A DNA stretch of 64,000 nucleotides. Source: Bacillota bacterium. Lineage in GTDB: Bacteria; Bacillota; Bacilli; Desulfuribacillales; Desulfuribacillaceae. A model generated the notes under the pieces. It was given only the letters and a program-made list of their open reading frames with translations. It was not told the DNA's origin and searched no databases. Of the stretch, positions 1 to 8,634 are shown in pieces; position 1 is the first letter of the stretch, and every line of letters begins with the position of its first letter. Location of the stretch: assembly GCA_023388635.1 (NCBI GenBank), contig JAEWFW010000061.1, positions 14,483-78,482 on the forward strand, read 5' to 3'. A program made the translations under genes and the position numbers.

Positions 1-328
1 GAGTTCTTGCATTTGTTTTACTCCGCTGTCCACGTACAGGCAATCCTCTACGATGGCGGAGACCACGATAGCAACCGATCTCCATTAAGCGCTTAATGTT
101 ACGAGAAATCTCACTGCGTAGATCTCCCTCTACTTTTAATGTTGTTGCGATAATTTCGCGAATTTTGTTGACTTCATCTTCTGTTAAATCACGTACACGT
201 GTGTCAGGGTTGATGTTGATCGATGCCAACAACTTGGTAGAAGTACTTTTACCAATACCAAAAATATATGTTAAAGCGATCTCAACTCTTTTGTCACGTG
301 GTAAGTCCACTCCGGCAATACGAGCCAT
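1..328 (-). CDS. rpsM: 30S ribosomal protein S13 (3' end outside window)
   Basis: This is the small-subunit head protein S13, which contacts 16S rRNA and the A- and P-site tRNAs and bridges to L5. The reverse strand from 328 reads MARIAGVDLPRDKRVEIALT, followed by the helix-two-turn-helix glycine segment YIFGIGKSTS and the basic RGLRHRRGLPVRGQ region. These are diagnostic of S13. About 109 codons are visible and the stop lies beyond base 1. A GGAGGTG Shine-Dalgarno at 338-344 sits 9 nt before the ATG. It follows rpmJ in the order expected of the spc/alpha operon junction. Confidence 0.97.
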   Translation of the reverse strand, partial: MARIAGVDLPRDKRVEIALTYIFGIGKSTSTKLLASININPDTRVRDLTEDEVNKIREIIATTLKVEGDLRSEISRNIKRLMEIGCYRGLRHRRGLPVRGQRSKTNART

Positions 329-362
329 TCGATTCGACACCTCCAATCGTTATTATCAGTTC

Positions 363-476
363 TTAACCTTGTTTTTGCTTGTGTTTAGGATTTTCGCAAA
401 TTACCATGACCGTCCCTTTGCGACGAATAATTTTGCATTTTTCACAAATTGGCTTGACAGATGGTCTCACCTTCAT
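363..476 (-). CDS. rpmJ: 50S ribosomal protein L36
   Basis: A 37-codon gene encodes L36, a zinc-ribbon protein at the base of the L7/L12 stalk. Translation gives MKVRPSVKPICEKCKIIRRK and ends in ENPKHKQKQG. The C-x2-C pair and the later Cys/His positions of the zinc-binding (C+) form are present. It lies between infA and rpsM, as in most Bacillota. Confidence 0.97.
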   Translation of the reverse strand: MKVRPSVKPICEKCKIIRRKGTVMVICENPKHKQKQG

Positions 477-503
477 GTGTATAGCCTCCTTCTTGTAAGC
501 CCA

Positions 504-722
504 TTATTTATAGCGATACGTAATGCGCCCACGGGTTAAATCATATGGCGATAGTTCGACAGTCACTTTGTCTCCGGGCAAAATCCGGATGAAATGCATG
601 CGAATTTTGCCTGATACGTGAGCTAATACTTTATGACCATTTTCCAGTTCTACCCGAAACATGGCATTAGGTAGCGGTTCAATCACTGTACCTTCTACCT
701 CAATTACATCTTCTTTGGCCAC
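504..722 (-). CDS. infA: Translation initiation factor IF-1
   Basis: IF-1 is a single OB-fold S1-like protein that occupies the ribosomal A site during initiation. The 72-residue product reads MAKEDVIEVEGTVIEPLPNA and includes the conserved segment GHKVLAHVSGKIR. I place the start at the GTG at 720-722, because this gives the usual 72 residues beginning MAKEDVIE and lies 10 nt after a GGGAG. In-frame GTG and ATG codons up to 731 are closer to the Shine-Dalgarno. Unlike some relatives there is no KOW-domain gene between map and infA. Confidence 0.95.
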   Translation of the reverse strand: MAKEDVIEVEGTVIEPLPNAMFRVELENGHKVLAHVSGKIRMHFIRILPGDKVTVELSPYDLTRGRITYRYK

Positions 723-791
723 AAGCATCACACTCCCTTCTTTAGGGCTTTTCTATATTACTCTCGTCTACAATGTTCTTTTCATCTGCTC

Positions 792-821
792 ATTTTACTA
801 AGTTTTTGCTATGCAAGTCAA
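792..821 (-). promoter_or_regulatory. Sigma-A-type promoter before infA
   Basis: Reading the minus strand, TTGACT (816-821) and TAAAAT (792-797) are separated by 18 bp in the 138 bp gap between map and infA. It probably gives infA-rpmJ-rpsM an extra promoter inside the long ribosomal operon. Consensus match only. Confidence 0.55.
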
Positions 822-860
822 CAACAACTACGTAATTTCTAAAATTTGTATCGATACTCT

Positions 861-1607
861 TTATAATTTTGTCAAGATCTCCGGTCCGGCATCTGTCAAC
901 GCAACTGTATGTTCAAAGTGTGCACACAATTTTCCGTCTTCCGTCACAACCGTCCAGTGATCTGCCAATGTCTTGACACGATAGCTGCCCATATTCACCA
1001 TCGGTTCAATCGCTAGAACCATGCCTTTTTTCAGCCGCGATCCTCGCTCCGGTGCTCCGAAGTTCGGTATCTGCGGTGATTCGTGAATATCTCTGCCAAT
1101 TCCGTGTCCGACGTAATCTCTTACAACAGAATATCCATTGGCTTCCACAAATGTTTGAATGGCATGCGAGATATCGGAAAGCCTGTTATTCGTAGTTGCC
1201 TGTTTGATTCCTTCATACAGTGATTGTTCCGTTACCTTCAATAACTGCTTTGCTTCTTTAGTAATATTACCGACAGGTAACGTTATAGCAGCATCTCCGT
1301 GAAACCCATGGATGCAAGCACCTATGTCAATGCTGATAATGTCCCCATCTTGCAAAACCCGGCTACCAGGTATTCCATGAACCAATTCCTCATTGACAGA
1401 AGCGCAGATGCTTCCTGGAAAACCGTTGTACCCTTTAAAGGACGGCGTTGCGCCATGCTTGCGAATCGTAGTTTCTGCGATGCTGTCCAACTCTTTTGTC
1501 GTGATTCCCGGTCGTACAGCCTTTTTCATTGCTTCCAATGTGATTGCTACAATTCGTCCTGCTTCACGCATACGCTGTATTTCACTGTCGGTTTTGCAGA
1601 TAATCAT
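861..1607 (-). CDS. map: Methionine aminopeptidase type I
   Basis: This enzyme removes the initiator methionine from nascent proteins with a dinuclear metal centre. The 248-residue product has the pita-bread fold signatures: HGIPGSRVLQDGDIISIDIG and GFHGDAA carry the two metal-binding Asp residues, GHGIGRDIHESPQIPNFG carries His ligands, and MVLAIEPMVNMG and HFEHTVALT carry the Glu ligands. There is no N-terminal zinc extension, so it is the short bacterial form. Its ATG overlaps the adk stop by 4 bp, so the two are translationally coupled, as in the common secY-adk-map order. Confidence 0.97.
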   Translation of the reverse strand: MIICKTDSEIQRMREAGRIVAITLEAMKKAVRPGITTKELDSIAETTIRKHGATPSFKGYNGFPGSICASVNEELVHGIPGSRVLQDGDIISIDIGACIHGFHGDAAITLPVGNITKEAKQLLKVTEQSLYEGIKQATTNNRLSDISHAIQTFVEANGYSVVRDYVGHGIGRDIHESPQIPNFGAPERGSRLKKGMVLAIEPMVNMGSYRVKTLADHWTVVTEDGKLCAHFEHTVALTDAGPEILTKL

Positions 1608-2257
1608 ATCGTTTTACTCCGCAGCAAGTGGGAAATTTCCTCAAAAACAACACCAATGTCACGGGCTCCGTCAATATTCCGCAACAACCCGCGTTGCGTG
1701 TAAAACGTCAATAACGGCTTACTTTGCGCAATATTTACTTCTAACCTTGTGCCTACTGTTGCTTCGTTGTCATCTTCACGTTGATAAAGCTCGCCATCGC
1801 AAACATCACATACGCCTTGCTGTCTCGGTGGATTGAATACGATATGGAATGTAGCTCCGCATTTTTTGCATATGCGCCGACCTGTCAAACGCGCTAACAA
1901 TTGATCTTTATCTACATCAATATGGATGACATGGTTAATATCCTTCTGCATCTGGTTGAGTGTTTTTTCCAAAGCTTCTGCCTGTGGAACTGTTCTCGGG
2001 AATCCATCTAGCAAGAATCCTTTGGAACAATCCGGCTTGCTAAGTCTTTCTTTCACGATGCCAATTGTCACTTCGTCAGGCACTAATTGTCCTGCATCCA
2101 TGTATTTCTTGGCTTCGACACCTAACGGTGTCTGCTCTTTTACCGCTGCGCGGAACATATCGCCTGTTGAGATGTGCGGTATGCCAAACTCTTTGACAAT
2201 ACGTTCTGCTTGTGTACCTTTTCCTGCTCCCGGTAAACCCATCAGCACAATATTCAT
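1604..2257 (-). CDS. adk: Adenylate kinase, zinc-LID type
   Basis: Catalyses ATP + AMP to 2 ADP in the cytoplasm. The P-loop GLPGAGKGTQ is at about residues 7-16, the AMP-site GFPRT segment is present, and the LID domain carries C-x2-C...C-x2-C (CKKCGATFH and CDVCDG). That is the structural zinc site typical of Gram-positive type enzymes. Length (217) is normal for the long form. It follows secY by 34 bp and overlaps map. Confidence 0.97.
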   Translation of the reverse strand: MNIVLMGLPGAGKGTQAERIVKEFGIPHISTGDMFRAAVKEQTPLGVEAKKYMDAGQLVPDEVTIGIVKERLSKPDCSKGFLLDGFPRTVPQAEALEKTLNQMQKDINHVIHIDVDKDQLLARLTGRRICKKCGATFHIVFNPPRQQGVCDVCDGELYQREDDNEATVGTRLEVNIAQSKPLLTFYTQRGLLRNIDGARDIGVVFEEISHLLRSKTI

Positions 2258-2291
2258 CGAATCCCTCCATCAAGACAAAAGTCCTTCGGAT

Positions 2292-3584
2292 CTATTTCTT
2301 GATAAATCCTTGATAATGACGCATGACAAGCTGATTTTCTATCTGTTTCATTGTATCAAGTGCTACCCCGATAATGATCAACAACGACGTACCGCCAAAA
2401 TAAATTTGTAGTCCTGTGATGGATCCAAACAATACCGGCAATACGGAGACCGCAGCGAGAAAGAATGCTCCGACCAATGTGATACGATTCATTACGCGAG
2501 TGATATACGTCGATGTCGCTTTTCCAGGACGGATTCCCGGAATAAAGCCACTGTTTTTCTTCATTTGTTCTGCCATATTCACTGGATTGATCTGTACGAA
2601 TGTATAGAAGTACGTAAATCCGACGATCAAAATCACGAATAAGAACAGATACAATCCGGCGCGCGGATCGAAATTTTTGATAAACCAGTTTGCTACCGGA
2701 TTCCCTTGCCAGAAAGTCGCAACTGTTGACGGGAACATCATCAATGATGACGCGAAAATGACCGGTATAACTCCAGCCGCATTTACTTTTACCGGTATAT
2801 GCGTTTTCTGTCCGCCATACATACGATTTCCTACAACGCGTTTCGCATACTGTACAGGAATTTTACGAACTCCCTGCTGAATGTAAATAACTCCGGCAAT
2901 GATGACTACGATACCGATCAAAATAGCGACCGCTTGTAATGCACCGATAAACAGCTCGGGTTTTGTCTTTTCATAAAACAGTTGCGCATACATTGTTGTA
3001 ATTCCGCCAGGGATTGATGAAACGATACCGGCAAAAATGATAATGGAAATACCATTGCCAATTCCGTGCTCGGTGATTTGTTCCCCCAACCACATCAGGA
3101 ATGCTGTACCTGCTGTCAATGTGACTGCAATGACCAAAAATGTCGTAAAGCTCGGATCTTGTACAAGTCCCGGATACATTCTGTTAAAGCCGACTGATAA
3201 TCCAATTGCTTGAATCAAGCCAAGTACAACAGTTCCGTATCGCGTAATTTGTGCCAACTTTTTTCTTCCGCTGTCTCCTTCTTTTGCCCATTCAGCAAAT
3301 TTCGGAATGACATCCATAGAAAGTAATTGTACTATGATCGATGCTGTAATATAGGGTGCGATACTCATAGCAAATACGGAAAAGTTTTGTAATGCTCCAC
3401 CAGAAAATGTGTTTAATACTCCTAGAATATTATTCGCATCTCCAGCGGCTTTCAAAACACTTGCGTCCACATTGGGAACAGGAATATGACCTCCCACTCT
3501 GTACACTAATAGCAACAACAATGTGAATACAATCTTACGACGTAAATCGTCAATTTTCCAAATATTTCTAAATGCACCTGACAT
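2292..3584 (-). CDS. secY: Preprotein translocase channel subunit SecY
   Basis: SecY is the central pore of the Sec translocon in the cytoplasmic membrane. The 430-residue protein has about ten hydrophobic segments. It opens with FRNIWKIDDLRRKIVFTL and contains family landmarks such as GGHIPVPNVD, SMDVIPKFAEWAKEGD with GRKK, and NSGFIPGIRPG in the C-terminal cytoplasmic loop. It starts one base after rplO ends, the usual spc arrangement. Its partner secE is at 29370-29579. Confidence 0.97.
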   Translation of the reverse strand: MSGAFRNIWKIDDLRRKIVFTLLLLLVYRVGGHIPVPNVDASVLKAAGDANNILGVLNTFSGGALQNFSVFAMSIAPYITASIIVQLLSMDVIPKFAEWAKEGDSGRKKLAQITRYGTVVLGLIQAIGLSVGFNRMYPGLVQDPSFTTFLVIAVTLTAGTAFLMWLGEQITEHGIGNGISIIIFAGIVSSIPGGITTMYAQLFYEKTKPELFIGALQAVAILIGIVVIIAGVIYIQQGVRKIPVQYAKRVVGNRMYGGQKTHIPVKVNAAGVIPVIFASSLMMFPSTVATFWQGNPVANWFIKNFDPRAGLYLFLFVILIVGFTYFYTFVQINPVNMAEQMKKNSGFIPGIRPGKATSTYITRVMNRITLVGAFFLAAVSVLPVLFGSITGLQIYFGGTSLLIIIGVALDTMKQIENQLVMRHYQGFIKK

Positions 3585-3585
3585 G

Positions 3586-4026
3586 CTATATCACCTCAGT
3601 AGTCCCGCCGGCAGAGGCGATTTTTTCAGCAGCCGATTTTGAGAACGCGTTTGCTTTGACTACGAGTTTTACATCAATATCTCCGTTACCTAAAAATTTC
3701 ACTCCATCGCGCAGATGTTTTACAACCTTTTGTTCTTTCAAGAACTCCGGTGTAATCACAGTACCCTCTGCAAAGCGATTTAGCACAGACACGTCAAGGG
3801 CGACAATATCTTTTCTTGTGTGGTTTGTGAAGCCGCGTTTTGGTAAACGACGTGCCAATGGTGTTTGACCACCTTCAAATCCTGGTCTAACTCCTCCACC
3901 TGAACGAGAATTTTGTCCTTTGTGTCCGCGAGATGATGTTTTTCCCATTCCGGATCCCATGCCTCGTCCAACACGTTTGCGTTTTTGACGTGATCCTGGT
4001 GCCGGTTGTAATTCATGCAATTTCAT
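3586..4026 (-). CDS. rplO: 50S ribosomal protein L15
   Basis: A late-assembly large-subunit protein of 146 residues. The N-terminus MKLHELQPAPGSRQKRKRVG and the glycine/arginine-rich tail SSRGHKGQNSRSGGG that threads into 23S rRNA identify it. The C-terminal domain with KFLGNGDIDVKLVVKANAFS is complete. It lies directly before secY and 26 bp after rpmD. Confidence 0.97.
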   Translation of the reverse strand: MKLHELQPAPGSRQKRKRVGRGMGSGMGKTSSRGHKGQNSRSGGGVRPGFEGGQTPLARRLPKRGFTNHTRKDIVALDVSVLNRFAEGTVITPEFLKEQKVVKHLRDGVKFLGNGDIDVKLVVKANAFSKSAAEKIASAGGTTEVI

Positions 4027-4052
4027 ACTCGCACCTCCTTATATGAAGGATA

Positions 4053-4241
4053 TTATCCTTTTATTTCTTTTACCTCAACTAAATGAGATACTTTGTTGAT
4101 CATACCGCGGATTGCCGCGTTGTCTTCATGTTCCACTACTTGATGTAACTTACGAAGCCCTAACGTACGTACGGTAACTCTCTGACTTTCCGGTCTACCA
4201 ATAACACTACGCTTAAGGGTAATTTGCAGCTTGTTCGCCAT
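4053..4241 (-). CDS. rpmD: 50S ribosomal protein L30
   Basis: A small (62 aa) protein of the L30/L7e fold. The sequence LQITLKRSVIGRPESQR and the segment LGLRKLHQVVEHEDNAAIRGM match the bacterial short form. It lies between rpsE and rplO, 11 bp downstream of the rpsE stop, consistent with the spc operon. Confidence 0.96.
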   Translation of the reverse strand: MANKLQITLKRSVIGRPESQRVTVRTLGLRKLHQVVEHEDNAAIRGMINKVSHLVEVKEIKG

Positions 4242-4252
4242 TCTGCTACCTC

Positions 4253-4750
4253 CTATCCTAATAACTCCTCAACGGATTTTCCGCGTAGTCGAGCAACATC
4301 TTCTGCTTTTTTCAGACGCGATAAGCCTTCAATTGTAGCATGGACAATATTCAAAGCATTGCTGGATCCTAAAGATTTTGTCAGAATGTCTTTGATTCCC
4401 GCTGCTTCAATAACTGCACGAGCAGGTCCACCGGCGATAACCCCGGTTCCTTCCGATGCCGGCTTCATGAATACTCTGCCTGCGCCGAATTCTCCTGTAA
4501 CTTGATGAGGAATAGTAGTACCGACCATGTTGACTTTGATCAGATTCTTCTTGGCATCTTCAATCCCTTTTCGGATCGCTTCCGGAACTTCCTTCGCTTT
4601 ACCAAGACCGACACCTACATGCCCGTTTCCATCTCCTACAACTACGAGTGCACTAAAACTAAAACGACGTCCACCTTTTACTACTTTCGCTACACGATTT
4701 ATTTTTACTACTTTTTCTTGTAGTTCTAATTTGTTCGGGTCAATACGCAA
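4253..4750 (-). CDS. rpsE: 30S ribosomal protein S5
   Basis: S5 lines the mRNA entry tunnel and affects decoding accuracy and helicase activity. The N-terminal double-stranded-RNA-binding domain contains INRVAKVVKGGRRFSFSALV and the loop VGDGNGHVGVGLGKAKEVPE. The C-terminal domain has PASEGTGVIAGGPARAVIEA. Length 165 is typical. Confidence 0.97.
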   Translation of the reverse strand: MRIDPNKLELQEKVVKINRVAKVVKGGRRFSFSALVVVGDGNGHVGVGLGKAKEVPEAIRKGIEDAKKNLIKVNMVGTTIPHQVTGEFGAGRVFMKPASEGTGVIAGGPARAVIEAAGIKDILTKSLGSSNALNIVHATIEGLSRLKKAEDVARLRGKSVEELLG

Positions 4751-4783
4751 AGATTTTCCCTCCTTACTATAGTATTTTCGCTA

Positions 4784-5146
4784 TTAAAATTCCAGCCCTG
4801 CTTCTCTTGCTGCATCTGCTAATGCTTTTACGCGTCCGTGATAGAGGAAACCTCCACGGTCGAACACTACGTTTGTGATCCCTTTGGCAATTGCTCTTTG
4901 CGCTATCAATTCGCCAACCTTTTGTGCAGCCTCTATATTGCCACCGTTTTTCAATTCGCTTAATTCTTTATCTAGCGTAGATGCCGCTGCAATTGTCATT
5001 GCTTCCGTATCATTAATCAATTGCGCGTAGATGTGTTTTCCAGATCGGAACACATTTAAACGAGGGCGTGCTGCCGTACCATTGATCTTTTTGCGTATAC
5101 TCAACTGTCTTCTATGGCGAGGTGATTTAGCCGCTTGTTTTACCAT
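4784..5146 (-). CDS. rplR: 50S ribosomal protein L18
   Basis: L18 binds 5S rRNA in the central protuberance with L5. The 120-residue product includes RIKK-type basic N-terminus RHRRQLSIRKKINGTAARPR, then LNVFRSGKHIYAQLI and the closing DRGGFLYHGRVKALADAARE. The longest frame begins at a GTG (5158) fused to the Shine-Dalgarno. I use the ATG at 5144-5146, 11 nt after AAAGGAG, which restores the family N-terminus. Confidence 0.96.
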   Translation of the reverse strand: MVKQAAKSPRHRRQLSIRKKINGTAARPRLNVFRSGKHIYAQLINDTEAMTIAAASTLDKELSELKNGGNIEAAQKVGELIAQRAIAKGITNVVFDRGGFLYHGRVKALADAAREAGLEF

Positions 5147-5164
5147 AGCGATACACACTCCTTT

Positions 5165-5704
5165 CTATTTTTTACTTGTCTTACCTTCCTTACGAAGAAC
5201 CTTTTCGCCTTCATAACGAATACCTTTACCTTTATAAGGCTCTGGTTTACGTACTTCGCGAATGTTTGAAGCCAATGCTCCGACTCTTTCTTTATCGATT
5301 CCTCTGACAATAATTTTCGTATTGCTCGGAACTTCAATATCTAATCCTTCTTCCGCTACGATTTCTACCGGATGGGAGAAACCAATGCTCAGTACAAGTT
5401 TGTTGCCTTGCTTACTGGCACGGTATCCTACGCCGACCAATTCAAGATTTCTCTCGAATCCCTTCGTAACGCCTTCAACCATATTTGCGACAACAGTACG
5501 TGTCGTACCATGCAACGAACGGTGTTCTTTGCGGTCAGACGGTCTTTCAATCGTAACGACATTGCCTTCTTGCTTAAGGATCATATCACTATGAATCATT
5601 TTTGTGAGCGAACCTTTTGGTCCTTTCACTGTGATCGTACCCTCACCTTTTATAATTTCAACTCCACTGGGAAGTTCAATTGGTTTTTTGCCTATACGGG
5701 ACAT
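5165..5704 (-). CDS. rplF: 50S ribosomal protein L6
   Basis: L6 has two related domains and sits near the sarcin-ricin loop and factor-binding site. The start MSRIGKKPIELPSGVEI and the C-terminal signature PEPYKGKGIRYEGEKVLRKE are diagnostic. The 179-residue length is standard. It lies between rpsH and rplR. Confidence 0.97.
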   Translation of the reverse strand: MSRIGKKPIELPSGVEIIKGEGTITVKGPKGSLTKMIHSDMILKQEGNVVTIERPSDRKEHRSLHGTTRTVVANMVEGVTKGFERNLELVGVGYRASKQGNKLVLSIGFSHPVEIVAEEGLDIEVPSNTKIIVRGIDKERVGALASNIREVRKPEPYKGKGIRYEGEKVLRKEGKTSKK

Positions 5705-5728
5705 TCTTGCACCTCCATTCCAGCTGTA

Positions 5729-6127
5729 TTACCAAACGTAGCAGAGTACTTCTCCGCCCACTTTGAGTTTTCTTGCTTCTTTATCAGTAATTAATCCTTG
5801 CGATGTTGAAATAATCGCGATACCAAGTCCGCCTAACACTTTTGGTATTTCATCTTTCCCTGTGTATACGCGCAATCCTGGTTTGCTGATTCTTTTTAAA
5901 CCAGTGATAACTTTCTCTTCATTCGGACCGTATTTAAGGAATACACGAATGATTCCTTGCTTTCCGTCTTCAATGAATTCATAGTCCCTGATAAATCCTT
6001 CTTCTTTTAGTATTTCTGCAATTCCCTTTTTAATATTTGAACCGGGAATTTCTACTGTTTTATGAGCAACTGTGTTCGCATTACGAATGCGTGTCAGCAT
6101 GTCTGCAATCGGATCTGTCATTGTCAT
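5729..6127 (-). CDS. rpsH: 30S ribosomal protein S8
   Basis: A primary 16S rRNA-binding protein; in other bacteria it also represses spc-operon translation. The 132-residue sequence begins MTMTDPIADMLTRIRNANTV and ends with the conserved GIAIISTSQGLITDKEARK and GGEVLCYVW. The MTMTDP start matches close relatives, so the first ATG at 6127 is kept. Confidence 0.97.
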   Translation of the reverse strand: MTMTDPIADMLTRIRNANTVAHKTVEIPGSNIKKGIAEILKEEGFIRDYEFIEDGKQGIIRVFLKYGPNEEKVITGLKRISKPGLRVYTGKDEIPKVLGGLGIAIISTSQGLITDKEARKLKVGGEVLCYVW

Positions 6128-6157
6128 GTGTTTTAACCTCCTTCCTTAGCCCCAAAA

Positions 6158-6343
6158 TTACCAACTAGCTTTTTTGACTCCAGGGATTTGCCCTTTGTAA
6201 GCAAGTTCTCGGAAACAAATACGGCACAGTTTAAATTTGCGTAAAACCGCATGAGGCCTACCGCATTTTTGGCAGCGTGTATATTCACGTACTTTATATT
6301 TCTGTGGACGATTTGATTTCACAATCATTGACTTCTTTGCCAC
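6158..6343 (-). CDS. rpsZ: 30S ribosomal protein S14, zinc-binding (type Z)
   Basis: This is the short, 61-residue S14 that carries a zinc ribbon. The four ligands are visible as C-x2-C in TRCQKCGRPHAV and C-x2-C in LCRICFREL. The tail PGVKKASW is the family C-terminus. The C+ form is the usual one in the spc operon of Bacillota. A zinc-free paralogue, if any, is not in this window. Confidence 0.97.
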   Translation of the reverse strand: MAKKSMIVKSNRPQKYKVREYTRCQKCGRPHAVLRKFKLCRICFRELAYKGQIPGVKKASW

Positions 6344-6381
6344 TTCGTAATCCCTCCTTATAGGTTTGGTGGATAGTTGGA

Positions 6382-6921
6382 TTACTTCGCAAATGGCATA
6401 CCCATAAGACTTAGTAATTCTCTACCCTCTTCATCGGTATTAGCTGTCGTAACGACTACGATATCCATGCCACGAACTTTATCGACTTTATCATATTCGA
6501 TTTCTGGGAAAATCAATTGGTCTTTGATTCCCATAGTGTAGTTACCTCTGCCGTCAAATCCTTTTTTGGAAACTCCACGGAAGTCTCTGACGCGCGGCAA
6601 TGATACACTGAATAATTTGTCTAAAAATTCATACATACGCTGTCCGCGCAAAGTCACTTTGCATCCGATCGGCATACCTTCACGAATTTTGAAACCAGCG
6701 ATTGAATTTTTGGCTTTTGTTATAACAGGCTTCTGTCCTGAAATCAGTGCCATTTCTTGAACGGCGCTGTCGAGAATTTTCGGATTTTGTACCGCTTCTC
6801 CAAGTCCCATGTTTAATACGACTTTCACCAGACGAGGTGCTTGCATAACGCTATTGTATTGAAATTTTTCCATCATTGCCGGAACAACTTCATTTTGATA
6901 TTTTTCTTTTAATCTTACCAT
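6382..6921 (-). CDS. rplE: 50S ribosomal protein L5
   Basis: L5 binds 5S rRNA and contacts the P-site tRNA. The 179-residue product shows LVKVVLNMGLGEAVQNPKIL, the KPVITKAKNSIAGFKIREGM segment and FDGRGNYTMGIKDQLIFPEI. It lies between rplX and rpsZ with a strong AGGAGG-type ribosome-binding site. Confidence 0.97.
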   Translation of the reverse strand: MVRLKEKYQNEVVPAMMEKFQYNSVMQAPRLVKVVLNMGLGEAVQNPKILDSAVQEMALISGQKPVITKAKNSIAGFKIREGMPIGCKVTLRGQRMYEFLDKLFSVSLPRVRDFRGVSKKGFDGRGNYTMGIKDQLIFPEIEYDKVDKVRGMDIVVVTTANTDEEGRELLSLMGMPFAK

Positions 6922-6952
6922 CGATGATTACCTCCTTTCACAAAAAGAGTCC

Positions 6953-7282
6953 TTACTTGTCGATTACTTCACCGGATTTTTTCGCGACTCTCACTTTTTC
7001 CCCGTTGCTTTGAATTTTTTTGCCAACACGTGTCGCTGCCCCAGTTTTAGGGTCGACGATCATTACGTTTGACACATGAATTGGAGCTTCTTGTGTCAAA
7101 ATTCCGCCTTGCGGATTACGCTGTGAAGGGCGTGAATGTTTTTTTATCAAATTGACGCCTTCGACAAGCACTTTTGAGTCAGATGGGAACGATGCTAATA
7201 CTCTGCCCTTTTTCCCTTTATCTTTACCAGTGATAACTACGACTTCATCACCTTTTTTTACATGCATTTTATTTGCAGCCAT
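6953..7282 (-). CDS. rplX: 50S ribosomal protein L24
   Basis: An early assembly protein with a KOW motif. The product reads MAANKMHVKKGDEVVVITGK, followed by DKGKKGRVLASFP and the loop RNPQGGILTQEAPIHVSNVM. The reading frame is open for 8 more codons upstream, but the ATG at 7280-7282 is 7 nt after AGGAGG and gives the usual N-terminus. The 109-residue length is standard. Confidence 0.96.
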   Translation of the reverse strand: MAANKMHVKKGDEVVVITGKDKGKKGRVLASFPSDSKVLVEGVNLIKKHSRPSQRNPQGGILTQEAPIHVSNVMIVDPKTGAATRVGKKIQSNGEKVRVAKKSGEVIDK

Positions 7283-7306
7283 TGTTGCACCTCCTACCTT
7301 GCTCAA

Positions 7307-7675
7307 TTATAGAACCTCAGGAGCCAGTGAAATGATACGCATAAAGTTATTATCTCTCAACTCACGAGCAACAGGTCCAAATATACGAGTACCTCTTGGG
7401 TTTTTTGCATCATTGATAATTACTGCAGCATTTTCGTCAAAACGGATGTAGGAACCGTCATTACGACGAACTCCACGGCGCGTACGAACGACAACCGCTT
7501 TAATTACATCACCTTTTTTGACAACGCCTCCTGGTGTTGCTTGTTTCACAGAGCAGACGATAACGTCGCCTATATTAGCGAACTTGCGCTTTGTTCCACC
7601 GAGAACCTTAATGCACATAAGTTCTTTTGCACCTGAATTATCTGCTACACGCAATCTTGTTTGTGCTTGAATCAT
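7307..7675 (-). CDS. rplN: 50S ribosomal protein L14
   Basis: L14 forms inter-subunit bridges near the GTPase-associated region. The 122-residue sequence is MIQAQTRLRVADNSGAKELM, with RRGVRRNDGSYIRFDENAAV and NPRGTRIFGPVARELRD. All are strongly conserved family segments. Confidence 0.98.
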   Translation of the reverse strand: MIQAQTRLRVADNSGAKELMCIKVLGGTKRKFANIGDVIVCSVKQATPGGVVKKGDVIKAVVVRTRRGVRRNDGSYIRFDENAAVIINDAKNPRGTRIFGPVARELRDNNFMRIISLAPEVL

Positions 7676-7708
7676 TGATTGTTCCCTCCCTTCGGAATCA
7701 GGAAAATA

Positions 7709-7975
7709 TTAAATAATTACTGCTTTCTCTACGACTTCCACAAGTCTCCAACGCTTATCTTTTGAAAGTGGACGTGTCTCCATAATCTTCACACGGTCTC
7801 CCACTTTTGCGATATTGTTTTCATCATGTGCTTTAAATTTCTTTGTTCTCTTAATACGCTTTTTGTAAAGCGGATGATTTTCATATGTTTCAACAGCTAC
7901 AACGATGGTTTTCTCCATTTTGTCGCTGACGACTTTACCGATACGCACTTTACGTTGGTTGCGCTCTTCTGTCAT
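7709..7975 (-). CDS. rpsQ: 30S ribosomal protein S17
   Basis: An OB-fold early-assembly protein of the 30S body, 88 residues. VRIGKVVSDKMEKTIVVAVE and YKKRIKRTKKFKAHDENN, followed by GDRVKIMETRPLSKDKRWRL, are the expected motifs. It lies between rpmC and rplN. Confidence 0.97.
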   Translation of the reverse strand: MTEERNQRKVRIGKVVSDKMEKTIVVAVETYENHPLYKKRIKRTKKFKAHDENNIAKVGDRVKIMETRPLSKDKRWRLVEVVEKAVII

Positions 7976-8007
7976 ATTGTTGTTGCCTCCTTTCGTTTAC
8001 TGTGAGA

Positions 8008-8208
8008 TTAGGCGTTAATTCCCAATTCTCTTTCTCTTAAAATCGTTTTCGCACGAGCAATATTCTTGCGTACTTCACGAATGCGCATAGGATTGTCTAA
8101 TTGCCCTGTTGCGATTTGAAAACGAAGGTTGAACAATTCTTCTTTAAAGGAATTGATTTTTTGCTCTATTTCAGCAGTGGTCATATTGCGAAAGTCATTA
8201 CCTTTCAT
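8008..8208 (-). CDS. rpmC: 50S ribosomal protein L29
   Basis: A 66-residue helical hairpin protein at the peptide tunnel exit. MKGNDFRNMTTAEIEQKINS and EELFNLRFQIATGQLDNPMR are close to the canonical sequence. Its start overlaps the 3' end of rplP by 11 bp, so its ribosome-binding site lies within rplP and the two are probably coupled. Confidence 0.97.
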   Translation of the reverse strand: MKGNDFRNMTTAEIEQKINSFKEELFNLRFQIATGQLDNPMRIREVRKNIARAKTILRERELGINA

Positions 8209-8632
8209 TTACGTCACCACCCATTTCATCACGTTTTACAAACTTGCTCTTGATCGGCAATTTGTGAGCCGCCAGACGAAGTGCTTCTCTTGCGATTTCT
8301 TCTGATACTCCTGCCAATTCGAACATAATTTTCCCTGGTTTTACAACTGCTACCCAATGCTCAGGTGACCCTTTACCGCTACCCATACGAGTTTCAGCAG
8401 GTTTCTGAGTGACTGGCTTAGAAGGGAATATCTTGATCCAAACTTTACCGCCACGACGGATGTAACGTGTCATTGCAATACGGGCAGCTTCGATTTGTCT
8501 GTTAGTGATCCAAGCCGGCTCTAACGCCTGTAAGCCGAATTCACCAAAAGCCACTTCTTTTCCACCTTTTGCTTCACCTTTCATACGTCCGCGATGCTCT
8601 CTACGATATTTCACACGTTTTGGTAATAACAT
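8198..8632 (-). CDS. rplP: 50S ribosomal protein L16
   Basis: L16 positions tRNAs at the A site and is a late assembly protein. MLLPKRVKYRREHRGRMKGE, the FPSKPVTQKPAETRMGSGKG segment and VVKPGKIMFELAGVSEEIAR identify it. The length of 144 is standard. Confidence 0.98.
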   Translation of the reverse strand: MLLPKRVKYRREHRGRMKGEAKGGKEVAFGEFGLQALEPAWITNRQIEAARIAMTRYIRRGGKVWIKIFPSKPVTQKPAETRMGSGKGSPEHWVAVVKPGKIMFELAGVSEEIAREALRLAAHKLPIKSKFVKRDEMGGDVNER

Positions 8633-8634
8633 GT